A stretch of DNA of 31,463 bases from JBDTNQ01 sp039933635. Its GTDB lineage: Bacteria; Acidobacteriota; Vicinamibacteria; Vicinamibacterales; SCN-69-37. The stretch covers positions 1-31,463 of the forward strand of contig JBDTNQ010000045.1 in the NCBI GenBank assembly GCA_039933635.1, read 5' to 3'. The translations under genes and the position numbers were made by a program. The number at the start of each line of letters is the position of its first letter. The stretch's first letter is position 1. Below the pieces are notes generated by a model. The model was not told where the DNA came from and did not search any database. It was given only the letters and a program-made list of their open reading frames with translations. Of this stretch, positions 23,597-30,399 are shown one piece after another.

Positions 23597-23914
23597 ATGA
23601 GCTCCCCAGCTCCCCTGTACTCGTCCCATGTTCGATGGGCCTTCATCCTGCTAGCGGCGTCGCTGCCCGTCGCGGTGATGATGGGCCTGCTCTGGCTCGA
23701 GGCTCCGATCCCCATCTGCGCGGCGGGAGCCGTCGTCACCCTCGGAACAACCGTGTGCATCGGAGACCACGGCCTCAAGGACGGCCTGCTCGAAGCGGGC
23801 AAAGCGATGTTCACGCTCGCCAGCGTCACCACGCTGTTGGGGGTGACCCTGCTCATCGCCGTCGCGGATCTCCCCTTTGCCATCGTCAACAATCTGCTGA
23901 CGCTGCGCAAGTAA
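23597..23914 (+). CDS. Small membrane protein, unknown function
   Basis: 105 residues with about three hydrophobic segments: 14-34 (AFILLAASLPVAVMMGLLWL), 38-56 (ICAAGAVVTLGTTVCIG) and 75-100 (LASVTTLLGVTLLIAVADLPFAIVNNLL). I recognise no family. The ATG lacks a ribosome binding site but has a -10-like box 7 bp upstream. After the TAA stop, the same frame stays open for 34 codons to another TAA at 24017 and encodes VIALVLLWFWIYRWRWINW, a further membrane-like helix. Most of the gene is also open on the opposite strand (see the 23651-24145 entry). Confidence 0.5.
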   Translation: MSSPAPLYSSHVRWAFILLAASLPVAVMMGLLWLEAPIPICAAGAVVTLGTTVCIGDHGLKDGLLEAGKAMFTLASVTTLLGVTLLIAVADLPFAIVNNLLTLRK

Positions 23915-24145
23915 CCGCGACTGCAGTCGGTTATCGCGCTCGTGTTGCTGTGGTTCTGGATCTACCGGTGGCGCTGGATCAACTGGTCGCGAACTGACCG
24001 GCTCTGGTTCCTTCGGTAATAAAGGACCTGGCCGCCAGAACTTCGAACAGACCGAGCACTCCCACCGGCACAGGACGAAGCACCACTCGACCATGCGCTC
24101 CTCGCCGCAGTGTGGACAGCGTCGTTCGGTTAGTCTTTCGCCCAC
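23651..24145 (-). CDS. Possible zinc-ribbon protein antisense to the small membrane gene
   Basis: 164-codon frame. The first 60 residues look real: CPHC (about 10-13) and CSVC (about 30-33) frame a four-Cys ribbon (RRCPHCGEERMVEW, WECSVCSKFW), followed by a Pro-rich linker (LLPKEPEPVSSRPVDPAPP). The rest is hydrophilic low-complexity sequence exactly opposite the membrane gene and is probably a by-product of that gene. The GTG start has no clear ribosome binding site. It may be a true gene with an antisense tail or a decayed one. Confidence 0.35.
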   Translation of the reverse strand: MGERLTERRCPHCGEERMVEWCFVLCRWECSVCSKFWRPGPLLPKEPEPVSSRPVDPAPPVDPEPQQHERDNRLQSRLLAQRQQIVDDGKGEIRDGDEQGHPQQRGDAGEREHRFARFEQAVLEAVVSDAHGCSEGDDGSRRADGDRSLEPEQAHHHRDGQRRR

Positions 24146-24349
24146 AGCGAAGGATTGGGGCGAAGCGTGTCAGGACTGGTCAGGCACGTCCGGCGCGGGC
24201 AACACGGCGCGACGATTGAACGGGCGGCCAGTCGCCGGTCGTCCCTCGACTGAGCGGTTCAAGATCTCGCGCACACGTTGCAGCCACTCCACCGGTCGCC
24301 GCCGTCGCGCGCCGATCGACCGGCGGCTTTCGCTGTAGTTAGGTGATGT

Positions 24350-24361
24350 TAGAATCCGCGC
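24350..24361 (+). promoter_or_regulatory. TAGAATCCGCGC element upstream of the 24378 gene
   Basis: Same 12-mer as at 23584. Here the -10-like TAGAAT lies 22 bp before the ATG, and GGAGG (24369-24373) follows, so a short conventional leader would result. Confidence 0.4.
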
Positions 24362-24377
24362 ATTCCCTGGAGGTCCT

Positions 24378-24686
24378 ATGCTGCGTCTCTCTGCGCGCGT
24401 TCTCGTCGTCGCCGGATTGGTGACGCTCGGCTGGGTTGTCGGCCATGCGCAACAAGCGCCCACGGCCGGCGATTTTGAACTCAAGGTGACAGTCAACAAC
24501 GGCGGCGCCGCACTGACGTGCATTCGCGGCTGTGTCCTCACGTGGGGACCACGTATGGTTTCCCCCAATGGTCAATTTGAAGTGCATGTCCCGGCTCAGA
24601 CGGTCAGCGGCTACAACACGCCTGATGGCTGTGTGGCAGGCCAATTCGTGCAAGGGAGCTGCCGCATCTTCGGTTGGAAGCAATAA
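24378..24686 (+). CDS. Small secreted cysteine-containing protein
   Basis: 102 residues with a signal peptide (ARVLVVAGLVTLGWVVGHAQ, cut near residue 25). The mature ~77 residues hold four cysteines (two in TCIRGCVLTWG, one in PDGCVAG, one in GSCRIFGW), enough for two disulfides. The fold appears all-beta. GGAGG 4 bp before the ATG supports the start. It precedes the esterase gene by 57 bp on the same strand, so they may be co-transcribed. No family recognised. Confidence 0.65.
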   Translation: MLRLSARVLVVAGLVTLGWVVGHAQQAPTAGDFELKVTVNNGGAALTCIRGCVLTWGPRMVSPNGQFEVHVPAQTVSGYNTPDGCVAGQFVQGSCRIFGWKQ

Positions 24687-24743
24687 TCCCGAGGAAGTTG
24701 TACGAGAAGTCCCCTTGCCCGATCGTCATGGAGGCTGGCCAGC

Positions 24744-25835
24744 ATGCGTGCACGTGAATGGATGGTTCGTGGACTGGTAAGTAGTGCGGTGGCCTGCTCA
24801 CTGCTCACAGGATTGCTGGCTGCAGCACAAGCACCGGCAACAGGCCAGCCCGCAGGTGCGGGAGGCCCCGGGCGTAGCGGGCAGGAGGGCGCCGGTCCAA
24901 CCGTCACGGCGCCGGCCGATGCCGTTGCGGTGCCGCAGTACCCGCCCCTCGACAAAACAGGCGACTTCAAGATCGCGCCAGCGACCACCTGGGCGGATGT
25001 GCCGGCGATGACCACCAAGCCGGGAATCACCCAGGGCACGGTGACGATGTTCACCATGAACTCCGAGGACACGCAGATGTTTCCAGGCGTCCGCGGGGCG
25101 TACACGCGAAATGTGTGGGTCTACGTGCCCGCGGGCTATGTGCCCGGCACCGAATTGCCCCTGATGGTGGATCACGACGGTCGCGCGGACGCGGTGATCC
25201 AGTCGCAACTGATTGTGGTGCTGGACAATCTGATTGCCGAGAAGCGGCTGCCGATGATGGCGGGTGTCTTCATCGCCAACGGCGGCGACTTCCGCCCGAG
25301 TGAGCGGAGTCTGGAGTACGACACGGTGTCGGGCAAGTATGCCGAGTTCATCGAGCACGAGGTGCTGCCGCTCGCGGAGAAGAACGGCAACGTACGGTTC
25401 ACGAAGGACCCGGACGGTCGCGGAGTGATCGGGCAAAGCTCCGGCTCCGCGGCCGCCCTCGCGATGGCCTGGTTTCACCCGGAGTGGTACCACCGGGTGA
25501 TCAGCTACTCCGGGACGTTCGTCAACATCCAGAACAACGAGCAGTATCCGCGCGGCGCGTGGGCGTATCACGAGGCGTTGATTTCCCGCACGCCGAAGAA
25601 GCCCATCCGTATCTGGCTTGAAGTGGGCTCTCGTGACAACGGGTGGAACGTGGCCGAGACGACGTATCGCAACTGGCCGTTGGCGAACAACCGCATGGCG
25701 GAGGTCCTGAAAGCGAGGGGCTATGAGTACCAGTACGTGTGGGCGGAGAACGCCGGGCACGTGGAGCGGGGCGTGGAACGGCAAACGCTGGAAGAAGCGA
25801 TGGAATGGGCCTGGAAGACCTACAAGGCGAAGTGA
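24744..25835 (+). CDS. Secreted alpha/beta-hydrolase esterase (Fes/esterase D-like)
   Basis: 363 residues with an N-terminal signal peptide (cut near LLAAAQA, about 30) and a Pro/Gly linker. The hydrolase domain shows NVWVYVPAGYVPGTELPLMVDHDG, the nucleophile elbow GQSSG (Ser232), an acid in GSRDNGWN (Asp298) and His339 in AENAGHVERG. This fits the putative-esterase family that includes enterochelin esterase and antigen-85 type enzymes. Periplasmic or outer-surface hydrolysis of an ester, perhaps a sugar ester or siderophore ester, is family-based inference. TGGAGG lies before the ATG. Confidence 0.87.
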   Translation: MRAREWMVRGLVSSAVACSLLTGLLAAAQAPATGQPAGAGGPGRSGQEGAGPTVTAPADAVAVPQYPPLDKTGDFKIAPATTWADVPAMTTKPGITQGTVTMFTMNSEDTQMFPGVRGAYTRNVWVYVPAGYVPGTELPLMVDHDGRADAVIQSQLIVVLDNLIAEKRLPMMAGVFIANGGDFRPSERSLEYDTVSGKYAEFIEHEVLPLAEKNGNVRFTKDPDGRGVIGQSSGSAAALAMAWFHPEWYHRVISYSGTFVNIQNNEQYPRGAWAYHEALISRTPKKPIRIWLEVGSRDNGWNVAETTYRNWPLANNRMAEVLKARGYEYQYVWAENAGHVERGVERQTLEEAMEWAWKTYKAK

Positions 25836-26387
25836 GGCGATTCAACTGAGGCTCAGGCTGGCACTCGCGGTTCCCCCCGACTAGACGACACAAGAGCCAA
25901 GCGGCGATCTTCAGCCGCAGCATTCCGTTGTGCGCCCACCTTCCTTGAACTAGCTCCGTGGGCCGTGCTAGTTTCCATGTGCCCGTATCGGGCGCTCCAT
26001 CAACACTTCGTGACCCCACCCGCCGCCGCGGGAGGCGTGTGCCTGCTTGACAGCGCACGCGACGCGACTGGCGGCTCCGCTCGGCGACCGCGTGATGCCC
26101 GCGCGGCCGCACCGGTGGTGCTCTGCCCGCCGGTAGCGGCGGCCAGCCGAAGGGGGTTACGTGAAGCAGCCGGCAGTCATCAACCAGACGACCAGGTGGA
26201 TTCGCAACGAGCGCGGTGAACAGCTGGTCTACGAGGTGGTCACGCCATCTTCAGGCGTGGACTGGCGCGGGCGATACGGTCGCCGGCCGCAGCCGCGGCT
26301 GGCCGGCGACAGACCCCGGGAAGAACCGAGGCGAGGGCGGACCTAAGGCCGGGCCGGCGCCGTGCGCACAAAGAGAAGGATCGCCGC
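25836..26387. other. Mostly gene-free stretch between esterase and XRE-cupin gene
   Basis: Up to 26160 I see no credible gene, promoter or repeat. A weak small frame at 26161-26346 is listed separately. The last 40 bp before the regulator stop are GC-rich without a clear terminator. Confidence 0.5.
26161..26346 (+). CDS. Doubtful small protein
   Basis: 61 residues beginning with GTG; GAAGGGGG lies 4 bp upstream, which is the main argument for it. The first half, NQTTRWIRNERGEQLVYEVV, looks protein-like; the second half is Arg/Pro-rich and may be noise. No family recognised. Confidence 0.25.
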   Translation: MKQPAVINQTTRWIRNERGEQLVYEVVTPSSGVDWRGRYGRRPQPRLAGDRPREEPRRGRT

Positions 26388-26975
26388 CTACGGCGTCACG
26401 ACGATGAGGGCCTGGCAGGGGCGGGCGCCTTGACGGCGGTAGCCATGTGTCACGCCGGCGTCGAAGTAGATCGAGTCTCCGGCCTGGAGCGTGTGCGCCG
26501 TGCGGCCGATGTCGAGGTCGAGCGCACCTTTCAGCACGTGAATGAACTCCACACCCGCGTGGGCATGACGGGTCATCGTCTCCGGCGTGGCCGGGAAGAA
26601 CTCCGCCAGATAGGAGTTGAACCGCCGTTCGGTGGCCGTGAAGTCCAGCGACTCGAAGCGAAACGATCCCTCCCGGCGGCCGGGCTGCGCGGGGAAGCGC
26701 AGGCGGTCTTTCCGCCGCACGATGGCGAGCAGCGGCTGGTCGCGGGGGCCCGCGAAGAAGAAGTCCAGGCCGACCGCGAACACGAGTGCGATGCGGAGGA
26801 GCGTGGGCAGGGTCGGGAAGAGACGGCCGCGTTCGATCTTCGACAGCAGCGCGGCCGACAGGTCGGTGTGGGCGCCCAGTTCGACCAGGCCCATCTTCTT
26901 CTTCAGCCGGAGCCCGCGGATCTTCTCCCCGATGCCGTAGTCCGCCAGTCCGCTCTGCAGGGTCTTCGACAGCAT
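26388..26975 (-). CDS. XRE-family transcriptional regulator with C-terminal cupin
   Basis: 195 residues. Residues about 13-70 form a helix-turn-helix of the XRE type (IRGLRLKKKMGLVELGAHTDLSAALLSKIERGRLFPTLPTLLRIA). Residues about 110-195 form a cupin barrel (RHAHAGVEFIHVLKGALDLDIG, LQAGDSIYFDAGVTHGYRR). The histidines in HAHAGVEF and VTHGY could bind a metal or the cupin could bind a small effector. I chose the ATG at 26975 with GAGG upstream over an earlier ATG at 27035. It is divergent from the fasciclin gene and may control itself and that gene through the repeat between them (inference). Confidence 0.88.
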   Translation of the reverse strand: MLSKTLQSGLADYGIGEKIRGLRLKKKMGLVELGAHTDLSAALLSKIERGRLFPTLPTLLRIALVFAVGLDFFFAGPRDQPLLAIVRRKDRLRFPAQPGRREGSFRFESLDFTATERRFNSYLAEFFPATPETMTRHAHAGVEFIHVLKGALDLDIGRTAHTLQAGDSIYFDAGVTHGYRRQGARPCQALIVVTP

Positions 26976-27030
26976 GTGAGGCCTCTTGTTTTGATTCAGG
27001 TTCAAATTTCCGGCTGGTTGTGTCGCCCGG

Positions 27031-27072
27031 TTCACACGACTTTGCGTGTCCGTCGCATTTTACTTGTGTGAA
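27031..27072. promoter_or_regulatory. Separated inverted repeat in the XRE-cupin / fasciclin intergenic region
   Basis: TTCACAC (27031-27037) and GTGTGAA (27066-27072) are exact reverse complements 28 bp apart. The site lies between two divergent genes and could be a pair of operator half-sites for the adjacent regulator. No direct evidence. Confidence 0.35.
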
Positions 27073-27146
27073 ATATCAGTTGCACTACATTCAATTCATG
27101 GCGGTTGGCGATAGGGCTGGCCGCCACATCTCGAGGAGTGCTACCC

Positions 27147-27644
27147 ATGATGAAGACCCTGATCACCCGAGCGCTGCTGGGCACGGCCCTGACACTCGCG
27201 CTTGTGAGCCCCGCCGCCGCGCAGAGCAAGGACATCGTCGACACGGCCGTGGCGGCCGGGTCGTTCAAGACCCTAGCCAAGGCTCTCGAGGCGGCTGGCC
27301 TGGTGCCGACCCTGAAGGGGCCCGGCCCATTCACGGTGTTCGCGCCCACGGACGAGGCGTTCGCCAAGCTGCCCGCCGGCACGCTGGAGAACCTGCTCAA
27401 GCCCGAGAACAAGGCGCAACTGACGCGCATCCTGACCTACCACGTCGTGGCCGGCAAGGTGATGGCGTCGGACGTCGTCAAAGTCACGTCCGCCAAGGCG
27501 GTCAGTGGCGACAGCATTGCCGTGGCCGTCGCCAACGGCGGGGTGTCGGTCAATCAGGCCCACGTGGTGAAGACCGACATCGCGGCCTCCAATGGCGTCA
27601 TCCACGTCATCGACGCGGTCATCCTGCCGCCGGCCGGGATGTAA
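27147..27644 (+). CDS. Secreted fasciclin (FAS1) domain protein
   Basis: 165 residues: signal peptide (LLGTALTLALVSPAAAQ, cut near 25) and one complete FAS1 domain. The two conserved boxes are visible: GPFTVFAPTDEAFAKLP and NGVIHVIDAVILPP, with YHVV in the middle. GAGGAG precedes the ATG. Single-domain secreted FAS1 proteins are common in bacteria and are often induced by light or oxidative stress; the molecular role is adhesive and not well known. It heads a same-strand group with an SRPBCC protein and a lipocalin. Confidence 0.92.
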   Translation: MMKTLITRALLGTALTLALVSPAAAQSKDIVDTAVAAGSFKTLAKALEAAGLVPTLKGPGPFTVFAPTDEAFAKLPAGTLENLLKPENKAQLTRILTYHVVAGKVMASDVVKVTSAKAVSGDSIAVAVANGGVSVNQAHVVKTDIAASNGVIHVIDAVILPPAGM

Positions 27645-27712
27645 CACGTCACTGCGGGCTGACCGGCACGCCGCACGTCGCGGCGCCGCCGGTCGGTCCG
27701 GCCGATTCTCAG

Positions 27713-28240
27713 ATGGAGATGCGTCAGATGCCGGCCAGCGCGGCCGCCGTCTTCGCGTGGCACGAGAGCCCCGAGGCCCTCCCCACTCTGCTACCGGCAT
27801 CGCGATTCGTTCAACTGGAGCGGCGCGACGGCGGTGTCGCTGATGGTGCGGTCGTCGTCATTGCCGTCGGCGTCGGGGCGTTCCGCCTGCGCTGGGTGGC
27901 GCGCCATTTCGGCTACGACGCCGGGCGCCAGTTCTGCGACGATCAGGTTCGCGGGCCGTTCCGGCTCTGGCGCCACGTGCACCGCGTGGAGCCCATCGGC
28001 TCCGATCAGAGTCTGCTCATCGACCGCATCGTCTACACGTTGCCCGGTGGTCGCCTCGCCCACAGGTGGCTGGAGCCGACCTGTCGGCGGATGCTGGCGC
28101 GGGCGTTTGCCGAGCGCCACCGGCTGGCCCGGCGGGCGATCATGGCATGGGCGCCCCGGCATGGGCGCCGCCCGTCGATCACCGAACTGCGCGTGCCATT
28201 GCCGCGACCGGTGGGACAAGAGGCCTCGTGCCGAGCGTGA
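27713..28240 (+). CDS. SRPBCC-family ligand-binding protein
   Basis: 175 residues. VFAWHESPEALPTLLPA near the start, FCDDQVRGPFRLWRHVHRVEPIG in the middle and LIDRIVYTLPGG towards the end are typical of SRPBCC (cyclase/dehydrase or CoxG-like) domains that bind hydrophobic ligands in a helix-grip fold. The C-terminus has an additional basic tail. No signal peptide, so cytoplasmic. The ATG at 27713 lacks a ribosome binding site, and the start is somewhat uncertain. Its stop overlaps the lipocalin start by one base, which indicates coupling. Confidence 0.82.
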   Translation: MEMRQMPASAAAVFAWHESPEALPTLLPASRFVQLERRDGGVADGAVVVIAVGVGAFRLRWVARHFGYDAGRQFCDDQVRGPFRLWRHVHRVEPIGSDQSLLIDRIVYTLPGGRLAHRWLEPTCRRMLARAFAERHRLARRAIMAWAPRHGRRPSITELRVPLPRPVGQEASCRA

Positions 28241-28692
28241 TGTCCTGGCTGCTGTCAATCCTCGTGTCTCTGCTGTCCCTGATGGCGCCGCAAACGGGCG
28301 GGGCGGTCATGACCGTACCCAAGGTCGATCTCGACCGCCCTTTGGGGGATTGGTACGAGGTCGCGAAGTATCCCAACTGGTTCCAGCGTTTCTGTATCGG
28401 CGACGTGGTGGCCAGCTATGCGCGTCGCAACGATGGACGCATCAGCGTCGCGAATCGATGCCGAACGGCCGACAAACGGACGAGAGCCGAGGGCGTGGCC
28501 CGAGTGGTCGACATGGAGTCGAACGCGCGGTTGAAAGTGCGGTTCGCGCCGGCCGTGCTGTCGTTCCTGCCATTTGTCTGGGGCGACTATTGGGTCATCG
28601 GCTTGGCCGACGACTACCAGTCACGGAGACGGACTTGTGCCGGCGATCCATCGGCAGAACGGCTAGCGCAAGACGATAACCGCTGTGCCTGA
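28240..28692 (+). CDS. Lipocalin (Blc-like) with shortened C-terminus
   Basis: 150 residues. The bacterial lipocalin core is clear: DRPLGDWYEVAKYPNWFQRFCIGDVVASY, GRISVANRCRTADKR, NARLKVRFAP and FLPFVWGDYWVIGLADDY. In known Blc proteins the last strand and helix follow, with a GEPSREYLWILSRTP-like segment and about 25 more residues. Here the sequence becomes SRRRTCAGDPSAERLAQDDN and stops, so the conserved last strand is missing. It may be decaying or have lost only its tail. An N-terminal hydrophobic segment may be a signal peptide or anchor. The ATG overlaps the SRPBCC stop. Blc-type lipocalins bind lipids at the outer membrane. Confidence 0.75.
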   Translation: MSWLLSILVSLLSLMAPQTGGAVMTVPKVDLDRPLGDWYEVAKYPNWFQRFCIGDVVASYARRNDGRISVANRCRTADKRTRAEGVARVVDMESNARLKVRFAPAVLSFLPFVWGDYWVIGLADDYQSRRRTCAGDPSAERLAQDDNRCA

Positions 28693-28777
28693 CATCCGTT
28701 TGGCCCGGGTGAGCGCCCGGCCTCCCGCAGGGTCAGCGGTTGTCTCCGATTGCACATCCGCGCAAAGCGGTCCCCAC

Positions 28778-28783
28778 TAGAAT
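28778..28783 (+). promoter_or_regulatory. TAGAAT -10-like box directly before the protease gene
   Basis: TAGAAT ends 8 bp before the preferred TTG start of the protease, again a spacing expected for a leaderless or near-leaderless transcript. No convincing -35 box at standard spacing. Confidence 0.25.
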
Positions 28784-28791
28784 CGGGGAAA

Positions 28792-30378
28792 TTGACCACA
28801 TCCCCCGTTCGAATCCCGTGGGCGATCGCCGTCGTCTGCGCCGCGCTGGTGCCCGTGCTCGGCCAGTCGCCGGATGTGCCGCGTCTGATCGTTCTGGCGC
28901 GCGCTGGGCCGCCAGCCATCGAGGAAGGGGTGATTCCCGACGTCTCGCACGCACCGGGCGCCGCTGAATCACTGCGGCGCGCCGCGATCAGGTCCTCCCT
29001 GAGCGAGGCAAGGACCGGCGCATCCCGTGCGGCGTTTGCCGCCGGAAGGGTCCTGGTCAAGTTCCGGGAAGGCGTGTCGGCTGGCGCGCGTCTGTCGACG
29101 ATCAGAGCGATCTCGCGGACCGCGGCGATGATGCCCAGGCCCTCCCACGCGGACTTCGACGTCGTGCGTATTGATCCGTCCGACGACCCCGAGGCGGTTG
29201 CGCTGGCACTCGGCGGGGAGACCGGCGTGGAGTACGCGCAGGCCGCCTATCTCGTCCACACCATGTTCGTCCCGAACGACCCACTCTACGCCACGCTGCA
29301 GTGGAACCTGCCGCTTCTCAACCTGGAGAAGGCGTGGGACATTCAGCCGCAGGCCGGCTCGTCCATCATTGTCGCGGTCCTGGATAGCGGCATGGCGTTC
29401 CAGGACGCCACGATCACGGGCGTGTTGCCGTCGTTCGTCGACGAGACTGGCCGCCGGTACCCGGCGCTCGGCCGCGTCACCATGCCGTATGCCGCCGCGC
29501 CACAACTCGTCGGTGCGGCCGGCGCGGGACGCATCGTCGCTCCACACGACTTCATCTGGGATACCGAGACGCCACTCGACTTCGACGGACATGGGACGCA
29601 TGTCAGCGGCACGATCGGCCAACTCACCAACGACGGGATCGGCACGGCCGGTGTCGCGTTCAACGTGAAACTGATGCCCGTGAAGGTCATCGACAACCTC
29701 TGGGACGCGCTCCTCGGCGCGCCCAACGACGCCGACGACGAAACCGTCGCGCGGGGCATTCGATACGCGGCGGACAACGGCGCCCGGATCATCAACATGA
29801 GCATCGGGCGCACCGGCCCGGCCGCGCCGGCCATCGAGGCGGCCGTTCGGTACGCGGTGGCGAAGGGTGCCTTCATTGCCATCGCCGCCGGCAACGACTT
29901 CGAGGCCGGCAACCCGACAGAGGTCCTTGCCGAGATTGCCTCGCGGGTGCAGGGCGCGGTTTCAGTGGCGGCGGTGGACCGCGATCGCGCGCATGCCTAC
30001 TACTCGAACACGGGAAGCTGGGTCGAACTCGCCGCGCCGGGAGGCTCGGATCGAGGATTCGGATCCGAGGGGTACGTCTGGCAGCAGACATTCGATTACA
30101 ACTTCAGCGACACGTTCCTTCTGCCTCCCGCGCGATTCCGTGCCCCGCGCTTCGACGTGTTCGGCTACATCGGCTACATCGGAACCTCGATGGCGACGCC
30201 GCACGTCAGCGGCATTGCCGCCATGCTGATGCAGCAGGGCGTCACGAGTCCCGCGGCGATCGAGGCCGTCCTCGAACGGTCCGCCGTCGACCTTGGCGAC
30301 AAGGGGCGCGACGACACGTTCGGGTTCGGGCTGGTGGACGCGCGGCTCGCGCTGCGCGGACTCGGGCTGGCCCGGTGA
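28792..30378 (+). CDS. Secreted subtilisin-like serine protease (S8)
   Basis: 528 residues from the preferred TTG at 28792, which puts the signal peptide (IPWAIAVVCAALVPVLGQ) at the N-terminus; an earlier TTG at 28750 is possible. Residues about 85-165 resemble a fervidolysin-type prodomain (VLVKFREGVSAGARLSTI, GVEYAQAAYLVHTMFVPNDPLY). The catalytic triad is complete: Asp198 (AVLDSGMA), His267 (DGHGTHVSG) and Ser466 (GTSMATPHVSG), with the oxyanion Asn368 in AAGND. It ends without sorting or C-terminal extra domain. Secreted, presumably degradative protein turnover outside the cytoplasm. It converges with the quinohemoprotein gene, 21 bp apart. Confidence 0.92.
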   Translation: MTTSPVRIPWAIAVVCAALVPVLGQSPDVPRLIVLARAGPPAIEEGVIPDVSHAPGAAESLRRAAIRSSLSEARTGASRAAFAAGRVLVKFREGVSAGARLSTIRAISRTAAMMPRPSHADFDVVRIDPSDDPEAVALALGGETGVEYAQAAYLVHTMFVPNDPLYATLQWNLPLLNLEKAWDIQPQAGSSIIVAVLDSGMAFQDATITGVLPSFVDETGRRYPALGRVTMPYAAAPQLVGAAGAGRIVAPHDFIWDTETPLDFDGHGTHVSGTIGQLTNDGIGTAGVAFNVKLMPVKVIDNLWDALLGAPNDADDETVARGIRYAADNGARIINMSIGRTGPAAPAIEAAVRYAVAKGAFIAIAAGNDFEAGNPTEVLAEIASRVQGAVSVAAVDRDRAHAYYSNTGSWVELAAPGGSDRGFGSEGYVWQQTFDYNFSDTFLLPPARFRAPRFDVFGYIGYIGTSMATPHVSGIAAMLMQQGVTSPAAIEAVLERSAVDLGDKGRDDTFGFGLVDARLALRGLGLAR

Positions 30379-30399
30379 AGGCCAAGCACGGAAGGGGCT

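Noticed and set aside
24170..24683. Minus-strand frames opposite the small secreted protein
   Set aside because: No signal, no motif and composition of antisense; the plus-strand gene has a signal peptide and a good ribosome binding site.
28796..28825. tRNA T-arm-like sequence GTTCGAATC
   Set aside because: The flanking bases do not form the required T-stem, no acceptor or anticodon arm is found, and it lies inside the protease signal-peptide region.
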